A stretch of DNA of 64,000 nucleotides, from assembly GCA_029983685.1 (NCBI GenBank), contig JASBZA010000007.1, positions 32,096 to 96,095 of the forward strand, written 5' to 3'. Of this stretch, positions 8,581-17,226 are shown one piece after another. The stretch's first letter is position 1; the number at the start of each line of letters is the position of its first letter. Under the pieces are notes generated by a model, which saw only the letters and a list, made by a program, of their open reading frames with translations, did no database searches and had not been told where the DNA came from. This DNA is from Oscillospiraceae bacterium (lineage in GTDB: Bacteria; Bacillota; Clostridia; Saccharofermentanales; Fastidiosipilaceae). The position numbers and the translations under genes are program-made.

Positions 8581-8626
8581 TTATTGGAACGGTGGTCAAT
8601 GTTCACCAGAAGTAGTGAACCAATAA
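8581..8626 (+). promoter_or_regulatory. Intercistronic hairpin before rplC
   Basis: TTATTGG (8581-8587) can pair with CCAATAA (8620-8626) around an inner GTTCAC/GTGAAC hairpin (8601-8606/8615-8620). It ends just before the rplC ribosome site. It has no T-run, so it is not a terminator; it may influence rplC translation or mRNA stability. Confidence 0.45.
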
Positions 8627-8648
8627 CCAAAGAGAGGATATGAAGAAG

Positions 8649-9299
8649 ATGAGTAAATTCATGTTAGGCAGAAAAGCCGGTATGACCCAGATCTTCGACG
8701 AGGCGGGCAAGGTAATCCCTGTTACCGTTATTGCTTGCGGTCCCGTGACCGTAATCTCTAAGAAGACGATGGAGAAAGACGGCTACCAGGCCATCCAAGT
8801 AGCCTACGAAGAGGTGAAAGAGAACAAGCTCAACAAACCCCAGAAGGGTCAGTTCGAAAAGGCTCAAACCGCAACTTTCCGTAACTTAGCCGAATTCAGA
8901 GTCGACGATTTAGATCAATACGAGATCGGTCAGGAAATTAACTTAGCCGATATGTTCCAAGTAGGGGACGCTGTCGATGTTCGCGGCAAGTCTAAAGGTA
9001 AGGGTTTCCAAGGTAACGTTAAACGTCACGGCCAAAAGGGCGGTTTGGAAGCTCACGGTTCTAAATATCACAGACGAGTGGGTTCTATGGGATCGTCTGC
9101 TACCCCCAGTAGAGTACGTAAGGGTAAGAAGATGCCCGGTCAGATGGGTAACAAGATGATTTCCGTATTGAACTTAGATGTAGCCTTCGTAGACGGGGAA
9201 CGTAATATTCTGGCTGTAAAAGGTGCCATCCCCGGTTCTAACGGCAACTTGGTGACCATTACAGATTCTGTAAAAGTCAATAAAGTGGCTAAGGCTTAA
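8649..9299 (+). CDS. rplC: 50S ribosomal protein L3
   Basis: A 216-residue L3 (LGRKAGMTQIFDE at the start, the GSMGSSATPSRVRKGKKMPGQ loop that reaches the peptidyl transferase centre). An upstream in-frame ATG at 8640 lies one base after the AGAGAGGA ribosome site (8631-8638), too close to use. The ATG at 8649 has a 10-base spacing and is preferred. Confidence 0.96.
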   Translation: MSKFMLGRKAGMTQIFDEAGKVIPVTVIACGPVTVISKKTMEKDGYQAIQVAYEEVKENKLNKPQKGQFEKAQTATFRNLAEFRVDDLDQYEIGQEINLADMFQVGDAVDVRGKSKGKGFQGNVKRHGQKGGLEAHGSKYHRRVGSMGSSATPSRVRKGKKMPGQMGNKMISVLNLDVAFVDGERNILAVKGAIPGSNGNLVTITDSVKVNKVAKA

Positions 9300-9310
9300 G
9301 GAGGAAAACA

Positions 9311-9934
9311 ATGGCTAAAATTGATTTATATAACCAAGAAGGCAAAGTTGTAGGCGATTACGAATTAAGTGATGCCATTTTTGCCATCGAGCCCAATGAA
9401 GACGTCGTTTTACAAGTACTTAAGGCTCAATTAGCCAATCGTCGTCAGGGAACCGCTAAAACCAAGACCAGAGCCGAAGTCAGAGGCGGAGGCAAGAAGC
9501 CTTGGCGCCAAAAGGGTACAGGTCGTGCCAGACACGGTTCTACCAGATCACCAATTTGGGTAGGCGGCGGTGTGTCTTTTGGTCCGGTGCCCAGAAGCTA
9601 CAAGCAGAAGGTCAATAAGAAGCAACGTCGTTTGGCTATCAAGTCTGTCTTGAGCAACAAACTTACGAACAACAAGGTCGTGGTTTTGGATGAACTGAAG
9701 TTTGACCAACCTAAGACCAAGGACTTCGCTAAGGTTTTAGAGAATCTCAAGATTCAGGATTCCGTTTTGGTAGTAGTCGATAAGAACGATGAGAACACGG
9801 TCTTATCCGCCAGAAATCTTAAGGGTGTAAGGCTTACTACCTACAATGCAATTAATGTTTTTGACCTGCTGAAGTATGACACCTTTGTCATGACCAAGGC
9901 CGGTGCCGATAAGATTGAGGAGGTTTACGCTTAA
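9311..9934 (+). CDS. rplD: 50S ribosomal protein L4
   Basis: A 207-residue L4 with the conserved loop KPWRQKGTGRARHGSTRSP, which lines the exit tunnel. Length is normal. It has an AAGGAGG ribosome site. Its stop shares one base with the rplW start (TAATG). L4 is the classic regulator of S10-type operons, which matters for the structured leader upstream. Confidence 0.98.
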   Translation: MAKIDLYNQEGKVVGDYELSDAIFAIEPNEDVVLQVLKAQLANRRQGTAKTKTRAEVRGGGKKPWRQKGTGRARHGSTRSPIWVGGGVSFGPVPRSYKQKVNKKQRRLAIKSVLSNKLTNNKVVVLDELKFDQPKTKDFAKVLENLKIQDSVLVVVDKNDENTVLSARNLKGVRLTTYNAINVFDLLKYDTFVMTKAGADKIEEVYA

Positions 9935-10287
9935 TGAAATCGCCACAAGAAATTATCATTAAACCTATTATTACAGAGCATTCGACTGACGGTTTAGCAG
10001 ATGGTGTATACACCTTCGAAGTTGCTAAGGATGCGACCAAGCCGGAGATTCGTCAGGCTGTAGAAAAACTTTTCGGTGTAAAAGTTTTGAAGGTTAATAC
10101 CATCAATGTTCGCGGTAAAGAGAAGAGAATGGGCTACACCAAGGGCCACACCCCTTCTATCAAGAAGGCTATGGTCACCATCGACTTGGAGCCCGGCCAG
10201 GAGACCTACTTAGGTGAAGGCGGTAAGGAAGTCAGTGTCGACCGCAAATACAAGACCTCTATCGAGGAATTGGGCATAGGCCAATAG
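9934..10287 (+). CDS. rplW: 50S ribosomal protein L23
   Basis: A 117-residue L23 (IIKPIITEHST at the start; KVNTINVRGKEKRMGYTKG in the core). L23 sits at the tunnel exit and is a docking point for trigger factor and SRP. It is slightly longer than the common 95-100 residues, with an extended C-terminus after the core. It is coupled to rplD by a TAATG overlap. Confidence 0.97.
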   Translation: MKSPQEIIIKPIITEHSTDGLADGVYTFEVAKDATKPEIRQAVEKLFGVKVLKVNTINVRGKEKRMGYTKGHTPSIKKAMVTIDLEPGQETYLGEGGKEVSVDRKYKTSIEELGIGQ

Positions 10288-10314
10288 TGACACGAGTAGA
10301 GAAGGAGAGATAAC

Positions 10315-11154
10315 ATGCCAGTAAAGAATTACAAACCTACATCTCCCGCTAGAAGACTGATGTCTGTGGCAGACTACTCAGTCTTAACGAAGAAGGCACC
10401 GGAGAAAAATCTCCTGGTTCCCCGTAAGAAGACTGCCGGCAGAAACAACTACGGCAGAATCACGGTTCGTCACATTGGCGGTGGGAACAAAAATAAGATT
10501 AGATTAATTGATTGGAAGAGAAACGATAAGGATAATATTCCGGCCAAAGTAGTAGCTCTGGAATATGATCCCAACAGAACCGCTTATTTGGCTCTTATCC
10601 AATATGTAGACGGCGAGAAGCGTTACATCATCGCACCCGAAGGCCTCAAGGTAGGTGATCAGGTGATGAGCGGTGACGAAGCCGAAATCAAAGTCGGCAA
10701 CAGCAAAGAATTAAGCCAAATCCCGGTCGGTTCCGTTATTCACAACATCGAATTAAAGCCGGGCTATGGTGCCCAGATGGTTAAGAGTGCCGGCGCCAGT
10801 GCTCAGTTGACCGCTAAAGAAGGCAAGTTTGCCTCGGTCCGCCTCCCTTCGGGTGAGGTCCGCCTGGTCCACTTAAACTGCCGGGCCACAATCGGAGCCG
10901 TAGGCAACAGAGAACACGAAAACGTCCGTGTCGGTAAGGCCGGTAAGACCCGTCATAAGGGTATTCGTCCTACCGTCCGTGGTGTGGTTATGAACCCTGT
11001 TGACCACCCCCACGGTGGTGGTGAAGGTAAGTCACCTATCGGTCGTCCCTCTCCTGTTACACCTTGGGGTCAGAAGACTCTGGGTTACAAGACCAGGAAG
11101 AAGAACAAGAAGTCCGATAAGTACATTGTCAGCAGAAGGAAGCAAGGGAGGTAA
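10315..11154 (+). CDS. rplB: 50S ribosomal protein L2
   Basis: A 279-residue L2 of standard length. The peptidyl-transferase-associated segment GVVMNPVDHPHGGGEGKSP is intact, including the conserved histidine. The gene sits between rplW and rpsS as in all S10 operons, with an AGGAGAG site before the ATG. Confidence 0.98.
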   Translation: MPVKNYKPTSPARRLMSVADYSVLTKKAPEKNLLVPRKKTAGRNNYGRITVRHIGGGNKNKIRLIDWKRNDKDNIPAKVVALEYDPNRTAYLALIQYVDGEKRYIIAPEGLKVGDQVMSGDEAEIKVGNSKELSQIPVGSVIHNIELKPGYGAQMVKSAGASAQLTAKEGKFASVRLPSGEVRLVHLNCRATIGAVGNREHENVRVGKAGKTRHKGIRPTVRGVVMNPVDHPHGGGEGKSPIGRPSPVTPWGQKTLGYKTRKKNKKSDKYIVSRRKQGR

Positions 11155-11157
11155 GGA

Positions 11158-11433
11158 ATGAGTCGCTCAACTAAAAAAGGTTTTTATGTAGAAGAATCCC
11201 TCATGAAGCGTATCGAGCAGATGAATGCCAACAATGAGAAGAAAGTTGTCAAGACTTGGTCCAGAGCCTCGACGATCTTCCCTGAGATGGTAGGTCATAC
11301 CATCGCCGTTCATGACGGAAGAAAACACGTACCGGTCTACATTACGGAAGATATGGTAGGCCACAAACTGGGAGAATTCGCTTTGACCAGAACATTTAGA
11401 GGACACGGCAAGGGTGCCGATTCCAGAATCTAA
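11158..11433 (+). CDS. rpsS: 30S ribosomal protein S19
   Basis: A 91-residue S19 (SRSTKKGFYVEESL start, the HDGRKHVPVYITEDMVGHKLGEFA core). It forms a pair with S13 in the 30S head. It starts 3 bases after the rplB stop, with the ribosome site AGGGAGG inside the end of rplB. Confidence 0.98.
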   Translation: MSRSTKKGFYVEESLMKRIEQMNANNEKKVVKTWSRASTIFPEMVGHTIAVHDGRKHVPVYITEDMVGHKLGEFALTRTFRGHGKGADSRI

Positions 11434-11450
11434 GGAAGGAGGATAAGACT

Positions 11451-11930
11451 TTGGCTAAGAATAAATTCAGCATTTCATACTTACAAGAGAACCGAGCAGA
11501 AGTCTTGGCTATGTACCAAGAGGAAAACAGAACCAAGTCCAACCGCCTCCCCATTTTGACCAAGAAGCAAAAGAAGGCTTTAGGCATCGGTAAGGACCGT
11601 GGTGTGGCTAAGGTAGATAACATCCGTGTTGCTCCTCGTAAGGTTCAAATCGTTTTGGATCAGATTAGAGGTAAGGACGTAAACGAAGCTTTGGCTATCC
11701 TGCGCTATACCGACAAGGCCGCCAGTGAGCCTCTGCTTAAGCTGTTAGAGTCTGCTACAGCTAATGCGGTAAACAATAACGGCTTGAATCCCGATGACCT
11801 TTATGTTGCTGAGTGCCAACTGGGCAAGGGTATCGTCTATAAGAGATATCGTCCCAGAGGTAAGGGGAGTGCAACTCCTATTCTGAAGAGAACAAGCAAT
11901 ATCAAGTTGGTCGTTAAGGAAAGAGAATAG
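11451..11930 (+). CDS. rplV: 50S ribosomal protein L22 with long N-terminal extension
   Basis: A 159-residue protein. The L22 core begins near residue 50 (AKVDNIRVAPRKVQIVLDQIRGK) and ends with the tunnel hairpin RYRPRGKGSATPI and a normal C-terminus. Typical L22 is about 110-115 residues, so this one has an extra basic N-terminal tail of roughly 45 residues. The start is TTG, 9 bases after an excellent AGGAAGGAGGA site, and is supported over the internal ATG near codon 20, which has no ribosome site. The TTG start in a highly expressed operon is itself unusual. Confidence 0.95.
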   Translation: MAKNKFSISYLQENRAEVLAMYQEENRTKSNRLPILTKKQKKALGIGKDRGVAKVDNIRVAPRKVQIVLDQIRGKDVNEALAILRYTDKAASEPLLKLLESATANAVNNNGLNPDDLYVAECQLGKGIVYKRYRPRGKGSATPILKRTSNIKLVVKERE

Positions 11931-11942
11931 GGGGTTCACAGC

Positions 11943-12674
11943 ATGGGTCAAAAAGTTAATCCGCATGGTTTACGTGTAGGTGTTATTAAAGATTGGAATA
12001 CAAAATGGTACGCCGATAAGAAGGACTTCTCTAAGTATTTAGTAGAAGACAATGCCATTAGAAACTTCATCAAAGAAGAGCTCTATGACACCGGCATTTC
12101 CGAAATCTATATCGAGCGTAAGGGTGATGAGAAGACCACCATCACCATCTTCACCGGCAAGCCCGGTATGATCATCGGCCGTCAAGGTGCCGGTATCGAA
12201 GAGCTTAAGCAAAAGTTATACAAGAAATTCAAGAAGGATTTCTTTATCAACGTTAACGAAGCCGGTAACCCGGACACTGTTGCTCAGCTCGTAGCCGAGA
12301 ACATTGCTTCTCAGTTAGAAAGAAGAATTTCTTTCCGTAGAGCCATGAAACAGAGCATTTCCAGAGCCATGAAGGCCGGTGTTAAGGGTATCAAGTGCCA
12401 GACCAGCGGCCGTTTGGGCGGTGCTGAAATGGCCAGAACCGAGCATTATCATGAAGGAACCATTCCTCTGCAGACTTTAAGAGCTGACATTGATTATGGT
12501 TTCGCAGAAGCTAAGACTACCTACGGTCGTATCGGCTGTAAGGTTTGGATCTATAAGGGCGAAGTCTTGAAGGGCATGGAGCAGGAAGCTTTGGCCAACC
12601 GCAATGACAACAGAGGTCGCCGCAGAGCGCCGAATAATCGCGCTAGAAATAATCGAGACGGAGGTGCAAATTAA
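11943..12674 (+). CDS. rpsC: 30S ribosomal protein S3
   Basis: A 243-residue S3 starting MGQKVNPHGLRVG. It contains the KH-type motif GRQGAGIEELKQ and the C-terminal domain (GRLGGAEMARTEHYHEGTIPL), followed by a basic Asn/Arg-rich tail. S3 lines the mRNA entry tunnel. Its stop overlaps the rplP start by one base (TAATG). Confidence 0.98.
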   Translation: MGQKVNPHGLRVGVIKDWNTKWYADKKDFSKYLVEDNAIRNFIKEELYDTGISEIYIERKGDEKTTITIFTGKPGMIIGRQGAGIEELKQKLYKKFKKDFFINVNEAGNPDTVAQLVAENIASQLERRISFRRAMKQSISRAMKAGVKGIKCQTSGRLGGAEMARTEHYHEGTIPLQTLRADIDYGFAEAKTTYGRIGCKVWIYKGEVLKGMEQEALANRNDNRGRRRAPNNRARNNRDGGAN

Positions 12675-13102
12675 TGTTACTCCCGAAAAGAGTTAAGTAC
12701 AGAAGAGTCCACAGAGGTCGTATGAAGGGTAAGGCTACCCGCGGTAACGAAGTAACTTACGGCGATTTTGGCCTGGTTGCTATGGAACCTTGCTGGGTTG
12801 AGAGTAAGCAGATCGAGGCCGCCCGTATTGCCATCAACCGTAGATTACGTAGAGGCGGTAAGGTTTGGATCAAGATCTTCCCGGACAAGCCCGTTACGAA
12901 GAAACCTGCTGAAGTTCGTATGGGTAAAGGTAAAGGTTCACCCGAGTATTGGGTAGCAGTCGTAAAACCGGGCCGTGTGATGTTTGAAGTCGCCGGTGTT
13001 CCGGAAGCAGAAGCCAAAAGAGCTTTACAGTTAGCTTCTTATAAGCTGCCTGTTAAGACCAAAATAGTTAAAAAAGGAGAGGAGAGCATAAATGAAAACT
13101 AG
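12674..13102 (+). CDS. rplP: 50S ribosomal protein L16
   Basis: A 142-residue L16 (MLLPKRVKYRRVHRGRMKG start; the conserved RVMFEVAGVPEAEAKRALQLA region near the end). It is needed for the A-site and P-site tRNA positions on the 50S subunit. The 3' end overlaps rpmC by 11 bases; the rpmC ribosome site (AAAAGGAGAGGAG) lies inside the last codons. Confidence 0.98.
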   Translation: MLLPKRVKYRRVHRGRMKGKATRGNEVTYGDFGLVAMEPCWVESKQIEAARIAINRRLRRGGKVWIKIFPDKPVTKKPAEVRMGKGKGSPEYWVAVVKPGRVMFEVAGVPEAEAKRALQLASYKLPVKTKIVKKGEESINEN

Positions 13103-13298
13103 CGAACTCAGACAGAAGTCTGTCGAAGAACTGAATCAAGAACTGGTCTCTCTCCAAGACGAACTCTTTAAATTGCGTTTTCAACACGCTACCCACAGGT
13201 TGGAGAATCCTATTCAGCTGCGTGACACCAAGCGTGACATCGCCCGTGTGAAAACCATCATCAGAGAGCTAGAAATCCAAGCTGAGAAGCAGGCATAG
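13092..13298 (+). CDS. rpmC: 50S ribosomal protein L29
   Basis: A 68-residue L29 (ELRQKSVEELNQEL, LRFQHATHRLENP), of normal length, located at the tunnel exit next to L23. It overlaps the end of rplP by 11 bases in a different frame. Confidence 0.97.
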   Translation: MKTSELRQKSVEELNQELVSLQDELFKLRFQHATHRLENPIQLRDTKRDIARVKTIIRELEIQAEKQA

Positions 13299-13308
13299 GG
13301 GGTAAGAC

Positions 13309-13569
13309 ATGCAAGAAGCAAGAAATTTACGTAGGACACAAGTGGGCATCGTCGTATCCGACAAGATGGACAAGACTATTGTCGTTGCTGTAGTAGAACC
13401 TACTAAGCACCCCCTGTACAAGAAATATGTTAAGAGAACCTTTAAGCTGAAGGCACATGATGAGAACAATGAATGCCAAGTAGGTGATAGGGTCCGGATC
13501 ATGGAGACCAGGCCTTTGAGCAAGGAAAAGCACTGGCGCTTGGTCGAAATTGTAGAGAAAGCTAAGTAA
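13309..13569 (+). CDS. rpsQ: 30S ribosomal protein S17
   Basis: An 86-residue S17 with an OB fold (RRTQVGIVVSDKMDKTIVV at the start, GDRVRIMETRPLSKEKHWRLVEI near the end). Length and order (after rpmC, before rplN) are standard. Confidence 0.98.
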   Translation: MQEARNLRRTQVGIVVSDKMDKTIVVAVVEPTKHPLYKKYVKRTFKLKAHDENNECQVGDRVRIMETRPLSKEKHWRLVEIVEKAK

Positions 13570-13586
13570 GAGCAGGAGGAAGATAC

Positions 13587-13955
13587 ATGATACAAGTTGA
13601 ATCAATCCTTCAGACTGCCGATAATACCGGAGCACGTACTGTTAAGTGCATTAAGTTGTTAGGTGGATCCAAGCGCAGATCGGCTAACATCGGTGACGTT
13701 ATTGTATGTTCCGTTCAGGAAGCCGCTCCCGGTGGTATGGTCAAAAAAGGCGAAGTTGTTAAGGCAGTCATTGTTAGAACGAAGACAGGTGTCAGACGCC
13801 AAGACGGTTCTTATATCAAGTTTGACGACAATGCTTGCGTTATCATCAGAGATGACAAGAACCCCAGAGGTACCCGTATCTTTGGCCCAATGGCAAGAGA
13901 ATTGCGTGAAGGCGGCTATACAAGAATTTTATCTTTGGCCCCGGAAGTATTATAG
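13587..13955 (+). CDS. rplN: 50S ribosomal protein L14
   Basis: A 122-residue L14 of exact family length (MIQVESILQTADNTGAR start; RGTRIFGPMARELRE near the C-terminus). It forms part of the bridge to the 30S subunit. An AGGAGGAAG ribosome site precedes the ATG. Confidence 0.98.
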   Translation: MIQVESILQTADNTGARTVKCIKLLGGSKRRSANIGDVIVCSVQEAAPGGMVKKGEVVKAVIVRTKTGVRRQDGSYIKFDDNACVIIRDDKNPRGTRIFGPMARELREGGYTRILSLAPEVL

Positions 13956-13964
13956 GAGGACATA

Positions 13965-14306
13965 ATGAGCAAAGTTCATGTAAAAAAAGACGATATGGTT
14001 TACGTCCTCTCCGGCAAGGATAGGGCTAAGACCGGTAAGGTTTTGGAAGTATATCCTAAGACCAACCGCGTATTGGTTGAAGGTGTCAATATGGTAACCC
14101 GTCATGTGAAGCCCAGAAGAATGGGTGAAGTCGGCGGCCGCATCGAGGAAGAAGCGCCCATTCATGCTTCTAACGTTATGCTGGTCGATCCTAAGACCGG
14201 TGTTCCCACCAAGACCGGTGTGAGAATGAACGACCAAGGCGACAAGGTTCGTTACTCCAAGAAGTCCGGTGAAGACATTGATGTCATCACGAAAGCAAAA
14301 GAGTAG
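13965..14306 (+). CDS. rplX: 50S ribosomal protein L24
   Basis: A 113-residue L24 with the KOW motif (VLSGKDRAKTGKVLEV), an early assembly protein near the exit tunnel. Slightly longer than the usual 101-105 residues because of its C-terminus. Placed between rplN and rplE as expected. Confidence 0.98.
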   Translation: MSKVHVKKDDMVYVLSGKDRAKTGKVLEVYPKTNRVLVEGVNMVTRHVKPRRMGEVGGRIEEEAPIHASNVMLVDPKTGVPTKTGVRMNDQGDKVRYSKKSGEDIDVITKAKE

Positions 14307-14320
14307 GAGCATAAGATAGT

Positions 14321-14857
14321 ATGGCTAGATTAAGAGATAAATATCAGAACGAAATCGCTCCCGCTATGCAAGAGAAGTTCAACTACAAGTCTCCTATGCA
14401 GATCCCTAAGCTGGAGAAAATCGTGTTGAACATGGGTGTAGGGGACCACGAGAACAGCAAGAGTGTCGAGAATGCCGCCAGAGACTTAGGCATCATTACC
14501 GGCCAAAAAGCCGTTATCACCACCGCCAAAAAGTCTATTGCTAACTTTAAGCTGAGAGAAGGCATGAAGATCGGTACCAAGGTAACCTTAAGAGGCGACA
14601 AGATGTATGAGTTCTTGGATCGTTTCATGAGTGTGGCTGTTCCCCGTGTCCGTGACTTCCGCGGGCTTTCCGTCAACTCTTTCGACGGTAGAGGCAACTA
14701 CTCCGTAGGTATGAAGGAACAGTTGATCTTCCCCGAAATCGATTATGATTCCATCGATAAGGTTAGAGGACTCGACATTACAATCGTTACGACTGCCCAT
14801 ACTGATGAGGAAGCCAGAGAGCTCTTGACCTTGTTCGGCATGCCCTTTGTGAGATAG
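14321..14857 (+). CDS. rplE: 50S ribosomal protein L5
   Basis: A 178-residue L5 (KLEKIVLNMGVGD, GQKAVITTAKKSIANFKLREG, VPRVRDFRGL, GLDITIVTTA). L5 binds 5S rRNA and contacts the P-site tRNA. The length is standard. Confidence 0.98.
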   Translation: MARLRDKYQNEIAPAMQEKFNYKSPMQIPKLEKIVLNMGVGDHENSKSVENAARDLGIITGQKAVITTAKKSIANFKLREGMKIGTKVTLRGDKMYEFLDRFMSVAVPRVRDFRGLSVNSFDGRGNYSVGMKEQLIFPEIDYDSIDKVRGLDITIVTTAHTDEEARELLTLFGMPFVR

Positions 14858-14866
14858 GAGGATAGT

Positions 14867-15052
14867 ATGGCAAAAAAATCACAGATTATCAGAAGCGAAA
14901 GACCGGCTAAATACTCCACCAGACAGCACAATCGTTGCAAGATTTGTGGGCGTCCCAGATCCTATATGCGTAAATATGGCATTTGCCGTGTATGCTTCCG
15001 CGAATTAGCCTACAAGGGTGAGATCCCCGGCCTGCGTAAGGCCAGCTGGTAA
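14867..15052 (+). CDS. rpsZ: 30S ribosomal protein S14, zinc-binding type
   Basis: A 61-residue S14 of the short zinc form with both CxxC pairs (CKICGRPRS and CRVCFRELA) and the normal end GLRKASW. The short zinc type is the default form in Firmicutes. No long zinc-free paralog is in the window. Confidence 0.98.
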   Translation: MAKKSQIIRSERPAKYSTRQHNRCKICGRPRSYMRKYGICRVCFRELAYKGEIPGLRKASW

Positions 15053-15065
15053 GGAGGTATAGAGA

Positions 15066-15461
15066 ATGCCAGTAACAGATAGAATCGCAGATATGCTGAC
15101 GCGTATTCGTAATGCGTCCGGCGCCCATCACGAGACCGTTGACATCCCCGCCTCCGGTTTAATTAAGGGAGTGGCTGATGTGCTTTTGGAAGAAGGCTAC
15201 ATCAAGAATGTCCAGGTCATTGAACATGATATTCAGGATATCGTTCGTATTGAACTGAAGTATGTTAACCACAAGCCTGCTATCGCAGGTATCAAGCGCA
15301 TCTCGAAGCCCGGTTTGAGAATTTACTCTTCGGCTTCCGATATGCCCAGAGTATTGGACGGTTTAGGTATCGCCATTGTCTCGACCTCTAAGGGCCTGAT
15401 GACAGATAAGGCTTGCCGTGAGAACCGTATCGGCGGCGAGGTGCTGGCTTACGTCTGGTAA
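15066..15461 (+). CDS. rpsH: 30S ribosomal protein S8
   Basis: A 131-residue S8 (DRIADMLTRIRNA start, STSKGLMTDKACRENRIGGEVLAYVW end). It is a primary 16S rRNA binder, and in E. coli represses the spc operon. A 91-base gap with a hairpin follows before rplF. Confidence 0.98.
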   Translation: MPVTDRIADMLTRIRNASGAHHETVDIPASGLIKGVADVLLEEGYIKNVQVIEHDIQDIVRIELKYVNHKPAIAGIKRISKPGLRIYSSASDMPRVLDGLGIAIVSTSKGLMTDKACRENRIGGEVLAYVW

Positions 15462-15485
15462 GCCCCAAGGCACACTCTGAAAAGG

Positions 15486-15524
15486 ATTTCGGCTAAATTA
15501 AGACCTTTGAGCTTCAGCCGAAAT
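15486..15524 (+). promoter_or_regulatory. Hairpin between rpsH and rplF
   Basis: The 9-bp stem ATTTCGGCT (15486-15494) pairs with AGCCGAAAT (15516-15524), in the only sizeable gap inside the spc part of the operon. No T-run follows, so it is not an intrinsic terminator. It could be a processing or stability element. Confidence 0.5.
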
Positions 15525-15552
15525 TCGCAATCTTAAGAGCAGGAGGAAAGTT

Positions 15553-16098
15553 ATGTCACGTATAGGACTTAAGCCTATTACTGTCCCGGAAGGCATCGAG
15601 GTTAAAATCGAAGATAATCTCGTAACCGTATCGAACGGGAAAGAAGAGTTGAGTCAAGAAGTAGATCCCCGCATTACCGTTGAGATGGACGAGAATAAAG
15701 TCATCCATCTGTCACGCGACGGGGAAGATAAGGCCGTTAGGGCCCTGCATGGTCTTTACAGATCTTTGATCCAAAATATGGTGGTCGGTCTCAAGGAAGG
15801 CTATCAGAAAAAATTGCTTATTAACGGTGTGGGTTTCAGAGCCCAGATGCAAGGCAAGAAACTTGTCTTAAACATCGGCTACTCTCACCCGATCGAGATG
15901 GAAGCCCCCGAAGGTATCACGATTGAGACACCTTCTCAGACCGAAATCGTGGTAAAGGGTGCTGACAAACATATGGTAGGAGAAGTGGCTGCTAAGATCA
16001 GAGCTTTCCGTATCCCTGACGTCTACCACGCTAAGGGTATTAAGTATGAGGACGAAGTCCTACGTCGTAAGGAAGGCAAGACCGGAGCCGGCGCATAA
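15553..16098 (+). CDS. rplF: 50S ribosomal protein L6
   Basis: A 181-residue L6 (MSRIGLKPI start, GVGFRAQMQGKKLVLNIGYSHP in the middle, KGIKYEDEVLRRKEGKTG at the end). It lies near the factor-binding site. The length is standard. A GCAGGAGGAAAG ribosome site is present. Confidence 0.98.
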   Translation: MSRIGLKPITVPEGIEVKIEDNLVTVSNGKEELSQEVDPRITVEMDENKVIHLSRDGEDKAVRALHGLYRSLIQNMVVGLKEGYQKKLLINGVGFRAQMQGKKLVLNIGYSHPIEMEAPEGITIETPSQTEIVVKGADKHMVGEVAAKIRAFRIPDVYHAKGIKYEDEVLRRKEGKTGAGA

Positions 16099-16115
16099 GG
16101 GAAGGAGGCTAATGT

Positions 16116-16481
16116 ATGATTAAACAAGTTAACAGAAACAAAGAACGTCAAAGAAGACATTTACGTGTTCGCAAAAAGATCAGCGGCACTACGGCCAGAC
16201 CTCGCTTATGCGTATTCCGTAGCAACCGCAATATTTCCGCCCAAATCATTGATGATGTCCACGGGGTAACCCTGGTCAGTGCAACTTCCTTGGACAAGGA
16301 ACTTGCCGGCAAGGAAGTAGAGTCTAAGGTAGCTATGGCCAAAGAAGTCGGCAAACTTATAGGTGAACGCGCCCTGGAAAAAGATATCAAAGAGGTTGTC
16401 TTTGACCGTTCGGGCTATAAGTACCACGGCAGAGTTTCCGCTCTGGCCGACGGTGCTCGTGAAGCCGGTCTGGAATTTTAA
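16116..16481 (+). CDS. rplR: 50S ribosomal protein L18
   Basis: A 121-residue L18 (RHLRVRKKISGTTARPRLCV, FDRSGYKYHGRVSALADGAREAGLEF). It binds 5S rRNA together with L5. Order and length are typical. Confidence 0.98.
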   Translation: MIKQVNRNKERQRRHLRVRKKISGTTARPRLCVFRSNRNISAQIIDDVHGVTLVSATSLDKELAGKEVESKVAMAKEVGKLIGERALEKDIKEVVFDRSGYKYHGRVSALADGAREAGLEF

Positions 16482-16498
16482 GAGGAGGACACTAGAGA

Positions 16499-17005
16499 AT
16501 GGCAAGAGATAATCAACCACGTCAGGGTCAAGATGAATTGATGGACCGCGTTATCCATATCGGCCGTGTTGCTAAAACCGTAAAAGGTGGCCGTAATATC
16601 CGTTTCTCCGCTGTTGTCGTCGTAGGTGACGGTCACGGCAAAGTCGGCAAGGGTACCGGTAAATCTATTGAAATTCCCGAAGCAATTCGCAAGGCCAAAG
16701 AAGAAGCCAAGCGCAACATGATTGAAGTACCTATAGACGGAACCACCGTTCCCCATTCTTACGTGGGTCGTTTCGGAGCCGGTGAAGTTTTGATCATGCC
16801 CGCTAAGCCCGGTACCGGTGTTATCGCCGGCGGTCCGGTTCGTGCGGTTATGGAGCTGGCCGGTATTAAGGATGTTCGTACCAAGTCTTTAGGTACCAAC
16901 AACCCCAACAATGTTGTTAACGCTACTTTCGAAGGACTCAAGGCTATGAAGTCGGTAGACGAAGTTGCCAAGATCCGTGGCAAGAACCCTGAGGAAATCC
17001 TCTAG
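16499..17005 (+). CDS. rpsE: 30S ribosomal protein S5
   Basis: A 168-residue S5 (DRVIHIGRVAKTVKGGR, VGDGHGKVGKGTGKS, and the KSLGTNNPNNVVNAT segment). It shapes the mRNA entry helicase region and affects decoding accuracy. An AGAGGAGG site precedes the ATG. Confidence 0.98.
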   Translation: MARDNQPRQGQDELMDRVIHIGRVAKTVKGGRNIRFSAVVVVGDGHGKVGKGTGKSIEIPEAIRKAKEEAKRNMIEVPIDGTTVPHSYVGRFGAGEVLIMPAKPGTGVIAGGPVRAVMELAGIKDVRTKSLGTNNPNNVVNATFEGLKAMKSVDEVAKIRGKNPEEIL

Positions 17006-17028
17006 GTCAAGCAGAAAGGAATCGACTT

Positions 17029-17208
17029 ATGGCAAAATTAAAAATAACATTGGTAAGAAGTACGAACAGCAGCAACCAAAAACATAGAAGAACCGTCAAC
17101 GCTCTCGGTTTACGTAAAATCGGTGACAGCGTTGAGCACGAAGATACACCTGCAATCAAAGGTATGGTAAGACAAGTTTCTTATCTGGTATCATGTGAAG
17201 AAGTGTAG
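17029..17208 (+). CDS. rpmD: 50S ribosomal protein L30
   Basis: A short 59-residue gene between rpsE and rplO: it starts MAKLKITLVRSTNSSNQ, carries the L30 core RTVNALGLRKIGDSVEHEDT and PAIKGMVRQVSYLV, and ends CEEV. The ATG follows an AGAAAGGA ribosome site. Position, length (usual 58-62) and motifs agree with L30. Confidence 0.96.
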   Translation: MAKLKITLVRSTNSSNQKHRRTVNALGLRKIGDSVEHEDTPAIKGMVRQVSYLVSCEEV

Positions 17209-17226
17209 TGGGAAGGTAGGCTCATA

